Assembly: GCF_042100115.1 (NCBI RefSeq)
Contig: NC_091277.1
Location: 868,001-932,000, forward strand
Direction of reading: 5' to 3'
From: Alternaria dauci
Taxonomy: Eukaryota > Ascomycota > Dothideomycetes > Pleosporales > Pleosporaceae
Length of the DNA stretch: 64,000 nt
The notes beneath the pieces are model-generated. The model saw only the letters and a list, made by a program, of their open reading frames with translations. It had not been told where the DNA came from and searched no databases. This document shows, one piece after another, positions 58,401-64,000 of this stretch (position 1 is the stretch's first letter; the number at the start of each line of letters is the position of its first letter). The position numbers were made by a program, and so were the translations under genes.

Positions 58401-59020
58401 CCACCTTGCTGCATAGGTTTCTGTCGCTTGGGTGGTGTACTCGACCCATGTTGTTCTGCCGACCGTTTACGCGACTGATCGCTGCCGTATTTGAAACTAG
58501 ACAGATCCCAAGTTGGCTTTTGCGGTGTCTCCTCTATCCGCGATGTCATGGACATCTCAATCTTGGACAAGGGTATGTTGCTTCTGTACTCTGACTCGTC
58601 CTCGTCCGGGTCGCGTTCGACAGGTGGATCGTCCGAGGTCAAATCAACGACTGGCTTACGAACGGCCTGCGGAGGGAAGAAGCCTGTGCCCGGTGGTGCC
58701 ATTGGGTTGCTGTAGCCTCCGTATGGGCGTTGCGACTGCGAAGGCGACATGACAGGCGGCGAGGAACGCTGAGGGGCGGGCGAAGAACGCGGGACTTGTA
58801 ATTGCGACGAGGAAGCTGTGGGCTGGACTGGGTGGGCGCGCGGTGTAACTATAAGCGTGGCTTGCGTGCTATCAGACGGCGCCGCGAAAAAGGGAGAAGG
58901 CTCTCCAAGGATTTGCGTAGGCTGCGTGACGTAGGTGTCGCGCCCGTCGTCGCTGTGAGGAGAAGCGCGCGATGCAACTGGTGGCGGTGAAGAGGATAGT
59001 ATGGGATCGCGACGATACAT
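55481..59020 (-). CDS. FUN30: SNF2-family chromatin remodeller Fun30/SMARCAD1
   Basis: Nuclear ATP-dependent nucleosome remodeller involved in heterochromatin and DNA-end resection. Single frame of 1179 residues, no intron. N-terminal 230 residues are disordered and SP-rich; a CUE-like ubiquitin-binding segment follows (VNRLRAIYPNRSVKQLHDAL, NFNDASEYLADQE). The helicase core has NWLNLLWKTKTSGILADDMG, LGKTCQIIAFL (motif I), ICDVIITTYDLT-like motif Ia/Ib region, DEGH (motif II; DEGH rather than DEAH is usual for Fun30), LLTGTPLQNSLQELMSILGF (motif III), then the C-terminal lobe RALVFSQFTSVMDILGWVF, FMRMDGSTPIQERQSL, STKSGGAGINLACANKVII and DIQAENRAHRVGQTREVEVV (motif VI arginines present). Divergent to VMA21. 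Confidence 0.96.
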   Translation of the reverse strand: MYRRDPILSSSPPPVASRASPHSDDGRDTYVTQPTQILGEPSPFFAAPSDSTQATLIVTPRAHPVQPTASSSQLQVPRSSPAPQRSSPPVMSPSQSQRPYGGYSNPMAPPGTGFFPPQAVRKPVVDLTSDDPPVERDPDEDESEYRSNIPLSKIEMSMTSRIEETPQKPTWDLSSFKYGSDQSRKRSAEQHGSSTPPKRQKPMQQGGPSRAIPIDLTEEREMTMQDIHDLGTYAKVNRLRAIYPNRSVKQLHDALTKKKGNFNDASEYLADQESEDELLRSSPPPGVARKVSAPVVKKTAQRGLKQPVQSLQNKYSKLGATQNSPVKIDSPEKEPPKQKRRLKSGKDRKKAVFSPSPEPIPQRPQHQPKKEAPVVVSSDEDEGIAADLVVDDDSEAGGSVVENNFDESALLNFFNTCTVEAMVDLSSHKEDDIKEIFKQRPFTSLDAVRKVHVDLTPVEKGKKKARKPRITTGQRLVESTEGMWNAYSTIDSVVQQCEALGKPMVAGMARWGIDIFGASTENGVELTSLDDGSDTNSSRDSGYHTPRSANGSDTESKNIRHAASRTKLLTQPANMNNDIELKDYQVVGLNWLNLLWKTKTSGILADDMGLGKTCQIIAFLSHLKEQDEGKPALIVVPGSTLENWCREFERFSKTINFTPYYGSQAERFSHQESILHNIKQRTCDVIITTYDLTFRKEDLAFLRKCRPEICIFDEGHMLKNANTIRYKSLMKIQATCRILLTGTPLQNSLQELMSILGFLMPQVFYGDQQEEVQEMLQILFKHKAKTMESDSHSSLLSAQRIQRARTMLTPFILRRKKVQVLKHLPKKTSRVEYCDLTDTQRTLYNEQLTKQRKILEDRAAGIPVKDHANVMMKLRQAAIHPLLFRHRYNNDKIRKMSKACLKEDMFAESNPDIIYEELELYQDYQCHQLASKYRALKKYELKDHEWMDSGKVSALLTLLKKYKENGDRALVFSQFTSVMDILGWVFDDHDINFMRMDGSTPIQERQSLMDVFYQDESIQLFMISTKSGGAGINLACANKVIIFDSSFNPQDDIQAENRAHRVGQTREVEVVRLVTKGTVEEQIYALGVSKLELDKMVQGEDADEGVKGKGKKKGDAAAAGELSKAEEAGIEAVERMMMAQLNAPPAEDKDKVDEGTRGDGDIKEQFFDGLKKAGLNVAA

Positions 59021-59457
59021 TGTGTGGGGGTATTATGGTAGGCAGTTGAGCTGGTCGGCGGCCGAGGAGGAGGAGGAGGAGGTGGTGGTGGTATCGCAAT
59101 CGACTTTTGCCGCCTCGTTCGCAGTTGTAGAAGAGCAGGGCAAAGGAAGATGCAGAAAACAATGGCTCAGGCAAGCAAACAAAGGCGAAGGGTACGGGAC
59201 AAAGCAGAGGGCACAGCCGTGCAGACTACAGCGCCGGGTCTCTGAAGCGCAGCGAGGGAAAGAAGGATTTGCCTTGTAACGGACATGGCCAAAAAACAAT
59301 TCACGCGTTAAGAGGACCACTTTACGCGTTGAGAGATTCTTGAGCTTGGACCTCCCAGGCCCTGAGCCTGTTCAATTACGTTACTCGATGCGGCTCAGCC
59401 AAGGGCCCTGTCAGTCACTCACGGACAGAACACCACGCCCCATCGACAACTAGAAAC
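59021..59457. promoter_or_regulatory. Bidirectional promoter region FUN30 / VMA21
   Basis: 437 bp between divergent starts. Contains a GAG/GTG trinucleotide run (59066-59092) about 45-70 bp upstream of the FUN30 ATG, presumably in its leader. Confidence 0.5.
59066..59092. repeat. GAG/GTG trinucleotide microsatellite
   Basis: A run of GAG units followed by GTG units in the FUN30 5' region, likely length-variable. Confidence 0.6.
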
Positions 59458-59881
59458 ATGACGACCAGAAGAATTGTAACCGGGGACAAGTCGACCCTAG
59501 ACTACGATGGCAAGGGTGCTCCCGAGCCGTCCAACACCTCTCCGGCAGTGCCATCGTGAGTCGCCTTTAGTAGAGACTATTGCTGTGGCTGACAACAACC
59601 ACAGATCCGTCATCTGGAAGCTGATGAGCTTTACCTTTGCCATGATCACGCTGCCAATTGGCACATACTTCTTCACTGTCAATTTTGTCTTCCAAGGTCA
59701 GTTGTCCATATGTATGTCGTGAAATAGGACGTATTGACTTTGTCCAGGCAACGCAACATGGGCGGGTGGTTTGGCAGCACTCATGGCGAATGTCGTCTTG
59801 ATCGCATACGTTGTCATGGCATTCAAAGACGACCAGGAAGAGATGCGCGAGGAAGCAGAAAAGTCCAAGAAACAGTTGTGA
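59458..59881 (+). CDS. VMA21: V-ATPase assembly factor Vma21
   Basis: ER membrane chaperone that assembles the V0 sector of the vacuolar proton ATPase. Exons 59458-59555, 59605-59696 and 59748-59881 (introns 49 and 51 bp, with GCTGAC and TTGAC branch motifs); 107 residues, normal length. Two membrane helices: LMSFTFAMITLPIGTYFFTV and LAALMANVVLIAYVVMAF, separated by NFVFQGNATWAGG. The protein ends EKSKKQL, giving lysines at -3 and -4, the KKxx ER-retrieval signal expected for Vma21. The N-terminus is short and polar. All exons are small. Confidence 0.94.
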
Positions 59882-60351
59882 TTCCTGCTAGTGCAATGCA
59901 TGCTAGGGGAAGCTATTCAGATGAGCTCGTTCAAGTATATACAAACTTCAGTGTCGCGACTTATGGAATCGAGTTCCTTGGTATGGGACGACCGTAATAG
60001 GTCATGTATTAGGGCATCATCACAACATCACCATGAAAACAATGAGATCAAATGTCAAATTTGCTCATCAACCCATTATGATTACCACATTACTAGCCGC
60101 TCAACGAGCGAGCTTCTATTGCAGCAGCACCTGTTAAACCGACAAGGAGTGACAATCACGGTATATACCCTTCCCGCATCCCCCAAAACGCCGTAGAAAC
60201 GCCATCATGCTGTATACGCAGCGTGGCGTGACAGTGATTTGACCAGAGGACTCCAATAGCCATGGGGAAGTCATTCAATCGTCATCATGGCAAGCCCGTG
60301 CCCTAGAAGCTAGCCCATGTATTCCTTCCACTTGGCCTTCAGCTTCAAGGC
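59882..60351. other. Convergent 3' region VMA21 / DUF2406 gene
   Basis: 470 bp, AT-rich. UTRs presumed; no gene seen. Confidence 0.5.
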
Positions 60352-61587
60352 CTAGTCTTTGCTGAATCGCCTCTTGAACCAGCTCTTGCGCTTTTCCCCT
60401 GCATCGCTGTTCTTCTTGGACAGCGTGGCCGGCCTCGTGTTCTCGGTGGCCGGTGGGCCGCCGCCGCCGCCGAGTTTAATAGGCGCTGCCTGCGTGGCGT
60501 GTTTCGGGGGTGGTGGTAGCATGCCGTTTTGTGAAGGCATGCTGTGAGCTGGCGGTGGTGGCCCTTGGGAGTATTGGCCCTGGCCCTGCCCCTGTGCATA
60601 CTCCTCCATAATGGGGCCTCTTCCGAATCCGTTCATTCCATATTGGGCACCCATGTCTTGTTGTTGTGGTGGCTGCACAGGGATGCCTCTCTCAATGGAG
60701 CTGTTCTCGCTGTTGCTTGGGTCATTGGAGTATGGGCCGTCGCTGTGGCTTCCATTGGAGCCATTGGTATTTACTGTGTCGCGCGACTGTTGGTAGCCGT
60801 TGACGGGGTAGACACCTTGCTGGCCTTGTCTGTTGTTCCATCCCGGATCAGACTGCATGCGATTGCCATATCGCATCCGCGCTTGTCCGCCCACGGGCCC
60901 ACCCTGCCCATAACCATCGGCGTAGCTGTCACGCTGGGTTTGTCTTTGCGGAAAGTAACCGCTGTTCGTCGAGAAGCGGCTCTGGTCGTTGTATCCGCCG
61001 CCGCCGCCGCCGTAGTAGCTGCTCCGTCGGCTTCCGTAGCCGCTCATGACATCAGTCTGGTCGGCGCGCATGGATTGGGCGCGTCGTCTATATTCGCCGT
61101 CAATGGCAGCCTCGAATGAGCGGATCGTGTCGAGCGGGCGCTCCCATCGCGAACGTGTGGGGTTGGAGAGATCGGGGTCGGCTGAGGGCGGTTAGCTGGC
61201 GATGGCGACGACATGGCATACACAACGACGAGAGTACAACTTACCAATGGGGTTACCAGCCGAGTCGGTATGCTGGAAGGAGCGCAGAGAGGCGAGGGTG
61301 GGCTTGCTGAGGGCCTCCGCGACTGGGCAGGGTTAGCAGAGAGCATGTGGGAGCAGCAGCGGCGGCGGCGGCGGCGGCGGCGATAAGCATGACATACTGG
61401 GCTGCTGTTCGTTCATGGCGGCGTTGGGGTTCGCCTTTGAGTTTGGATCGTAGTGGTCGCTGGCCTTGCGCTCGTGCTTGGTCTTGGACGGGCTCTTTGG
61501 CGTTGCAATGTCGCGGCTTTTGTTGCTCTTGTTACTATGAAAGCTGAGACCGCGCGAGCGCGACTGCTGCTGTGCCGCTGGCTCCAT
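60352..61587 (-). CDS. DUF2406 family protein
   Basis: Fungal family that includes poorly characterised yeast proteins; role unknown. Exons 61587-61398, 61322-61245 and 61181-60352 (introns 75 and 63 bp); 365 residues. The conserved family core spans the exon junctions: ALSKPTLASLRSFQHTDSAG, NPIADPDLSNPTRSRWERP and LDTIRSFEAAIDGEYRRR. The N-terminus is basic and Ser-rich (SKTKHERKASDHYDPNSKAN). The rest is low-complexity Gly/Tyr/Gln/Asn-rich sequence, including poly-Gly runs encoded by CCG/GCC repeats and a PPPPAHSMPSQ stretch. The end is strongly basic, KSWFKRRFSKD, suggesting binding to acidic membrane lipid (inference). The start at 61587 (MEPAAQQQ) is the first in-frame ATG. Confidence 0.87.
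61353..61382. repeat. GGC trinucleotide microsatellite inside an intron
   Basis: GCAGCAGC followed by a GGC run on the plus strand, inside the first intron of the DUF2406 gene and between its donor and branch site. Confidence 0.7.
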
Positions 61588-62833
61588 TGTCACAGCGTCG
61601 GGCAATACCCAGTTTTTTCTGCGGAGAGTCTAGCAAGCTACGGCCAGCAAGGCTGGCGAGCGGGTATTGCGGAGCGGCGTGGGAGCGCGATGTGCACGTA
61701 GCGCGCGGCGTGGGTACTGCAATGAATAGCTGAGACAGCACGATGTCGCAGAAGCAAACAGGTAGAGTCAAGAATACAGTGGGGGTGCAAAGGGATGCAG
61801 AGTGGTGAAGAATTGGATTCGAGTGAGACGGAGAGTTGGGCGGGTTGGAGTGGAACAAGCTCCAGTGCTGAGGTCGACGCGCGGTGGCCTCTTTCACGTT
61901 GGGCGCTCTTCGTCATCAACGGCGCGGACAATGCCTCCCGATTGGTCTCGCAGCCCATGCACGACTTCTGAAACGCGCAAGCTGAAGACATGTCAAGCCT
62001 TCCGTGCACGCCCGTCTCTTATCGTCCTCTCTGCGCTGTGCCTCTGATCTGCCGTGGCTTTCCCAGCCTTCACCCCAGCCCGTACACATCAATTGACCTG
62101 CCAGGACGTGGATAGTATCGATACGTCTTGCTGCACAGCCTGCAGCACCTCGCCACCAAACGCCCTCGTATCCAAGCAACTCCCGTTAGCATTGGCAAAT
62201 TTAGACAGCTTCAATAGTCTTGTTGTTGTATGCGGTCTAGCTCCCCGCCAGCGCCAGCCCGCCATCTCCAAGACAACAACACTACTATACAACACACACC
62301 ACACCTCACTACACTACACCATTCACTCTGCTGCATCATCCCACGCACTTCAAACAGCCACCTCTCAATTGGCAGCACTGCACAATCTGCCCATGGCCGC
62401 ACCGCGTTTGCTCACACACACGCACACAACACTCGTGCTGCATCTCGCATCAAGTACGGCTTCTCATCATCACTACCAGTAGGTCCGGTACACTAGCTGC
62501 GAGACTAGCCGTGTAACCGGATGCTGCATGGAATCACCTTGGCGAGCCCGCATCCTGCCGCTTTCGGCACGCGTAAAATACCACTCCAGACACATCAGAG
62601 ATCTGCATCTATGGAAATGGCACCTTGAATGCAAATATCATCATGACATGGGTCATGTGCGGGGGTGTGGCTACTGCGTGGCCCACTTTCTTTGGTACCC
62701 TATTCCAAGCCACACGGCGGTTTTTTTCTTGACCAACTTTGCATCCAGGTTGAGACTAGTCAACATGTCATGATCAATCCTTGGTCTTTTGTGCTCCATA
62801 ATGCACGCTACTTCATTCTCTCTATCCCGTCAT
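61588..62833. other. Upstream region of the DUF2406 gene
   Basis: About 1.25 kb between two minus-strand genes. A long CA/CT-rich stretch on the plus strand (about 62265-62470) contains one short ATG frame in good context (62394-62483, 29 codons). No gene supported. Confidence 0.45.
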
Positions 62834-64000
62834 CTAGCTATGCGTAGGCATGTTGACCGACGCCTTTGTCGCGACAGCATCCTCACTCCTCCACAGACTT
62901 GTCACAGTCTTCTGTTGTGTGTAGAATTGCAGACCAGGCTTGCCGTAAAATGTGTTCGCACCACCGCCCGCAACCGACTTCTTGTTGCCAGTGAAGGAGA
63001 ACATGGGGAGCTGGCCACTATCAGTGTGTGCATAATCCTGTCGAATCAAGAAAAACTTACAGGTACGGGAATGGGTACGTTGATGCCAACCTGACCGGCC
63101 TCAATCTCACGCTGGAAGCGGCCGGCCGTCGCACCGGAACGAGTGAAGATGGCGGTACCGTTACCGTACTCGTTGGCATTGATCATGTCAATAGCTTCAT
63201 CAATAGTCTCGACGTTCAAGCAGACAAGCACGGGGCCGAAAATCTCCTCAGTGTAGCACTTCATGTGCGGCTTGACATTGGCGATGATGGTAGGACCAAC
63301 CTTCACAGTACAGTCAGTGTAATGCTCAACATCATACTTTCAAGACCAAACTCACCCAGTTGCCATTGGCGTACTTCTCGGACGGGGGCTTTTGACCACG
63401 TCCGTCGAGGAGGATGGTTGCACCCTCCTCCTCGGCGCTCGCAATGAGGTCTTCGATCCTTTGCTTCGACTGCGGGCTGATGACAGGGCCAAGATCTGCA
63501 CCCTCCTCGAAGCCACCGTTCATGGACAGTTCCTTTGCGCGCTCAGCGATCTCAGGAACCCAGTCCTTGGTCTCACCGATCATGACCAGAGTGCTCAGAG
63601 CCATGCACCGCTGACCAGCAGCACCAAAAGCAGCTCCGGCAATGGCATTCAACGCATGGTTCTTGTTGCAGTCAGGGAGGACAGCAGCGTGGTTCTTCGC
63701 ACCCAAGTTGGCCTGGACACGCTTGCCTTGAGCCGAGGCGCGCGAGTAGATGTACTCTCCAGCCTTGTTGCTACCAACGAAGCTAATCGCCTTGATGCGA
63801 GGTTCGTCGATGATGAAATCAACCGTCCTAGCCGCACCGTGTACAATGTTGATGACGCCAGGCGGGAAGCCAGCCTTTTCAGCAAGCTCAGCAAGTATCA
63901 TGCAGGCACCGGGGTCGCGTTCCGAGGGCTTGACAACGACAGTGTTACCGGTAACAGCGGCGATGGGGATGGTCCAGAGGGGAATCATAGCTGGGAAGTC
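62834..64000 (-). CDS. Methylmalonate-semialdehyde dehydrogenase (5' partial)
   Basis: Mitochondrial CoA-dependent aldehyde dehydrogenase (ALDH6 family) of valine, pyrimidine and propionate catabolism; makes propionyl- or acetyl-CoA. Visible exons run from the window end to 63356, then 63300-63061 and 63010-62834 (introns 55 and 50 bp). Motifs: [20 protein letters not shown] (cofactor-binding), [46 protein letters not shown] with catalytic Cys, [59 protein letters not shown] and a C-terminal [20 protein letters not shown]. The second visible intron must end at the CAG just before CTCCCCATG to give PVPLPMFSF. The first coding portion, with mitochondrial signal, lies beyond the window. Confidence 0.95.

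Noticed and set aside
1..64000. Secondary-metabolite or other functional gene cluster, transposon or CRISPR array
   Set aside because: No synthase, transposase, reverse transcriptase, long terminal repeats or spaced direct repeats. Neighbouring genes belong to unrelated housekeeping pathways.

Overview
The window is ordinary chromosomal DNA of a filamentous ascomycete (Pezizomycotina). Gene content and style fit a dothideomycete such as a member of the Pleosporales, but I cannot name a species from sequence alone. The reasons are: short spliceosomal introns (about 45-140 bp, mostly 45-65) with GT...CTRAC/CTGAC...AG signals; an FlbC-type conidiation regulator; a multi-PAS hybrid histidine kinase; a PTH11/SAT4-like seven-helix membrane protein; and housekeeping genes with clear fungal orthologues. 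I see no transposon, CRISPR array, rRNA, tRNA or bacterial-type operon. I modelled 25 protein-coding genes, two of them cut by the window edges.

Layout, left to right. 1-5 kb: creB-type deubiquitinase (5' end missing), TFIIS, and Eaf6 of NuA4, the last two divergent. 5-13.5 kb: a gene-poor stretch whose only convincing gene is a C2H2 regulator of the FlbC type, flanked by 2.8 kb and 4.6 kb of apparently non-coding DNA. 13.5-18 kb: an eight-exon hybrid histidine kinase. 19-25 kb: Yos1 (ER-Golgi transport, four tiny exons), the FAN1 nuclease and a rhodopsin-like membrane protein. 26-31 kb: a 663-residue protein of unknown function with repeated RRFxPxPIETT motifs and a doubtful hypothetical gene. 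31.5-37.5 kb: PXMP4-type peroxisomal membrane protein, mitochondrial ornithine carrier, Cgr1 (ribosome biogenesis), a coiled-coil membrane protein and a GFA/CENP-V family protein. 38.7-46 kb: SF3B1/Hsh155 splicing factor and a disordered protein with a C-terminal RING-like finger. 46-55 kb: a small secreted protein, a Kv-beta-type aldo-keto reductase, a bZIP regulator and an SH3BGR-like thioredoxin-fold protein with a highly charged tail. 55-64 kb: Fun30/SMARCAD1 remodeller, Vma21, a DUF2406 protein and methylmalonate-semialdehyde dehydrogenase (5' end beyond the window).

The genes do not form a pathway cluster. Several are divergent pairs sharing a short promoter region (TFIIS/EAF6, ornithine carrier/CGR1, FUN30/VMA21, SF3B1/RING protein). 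Chromatin, transcription and RNA functions are well represented, but nothing shows that they are coordinately controlled. Exon limits were derived by hand from splice signals and frame continuity. Recognised families are given with their symbol only where the protein sequence is diagnostic.
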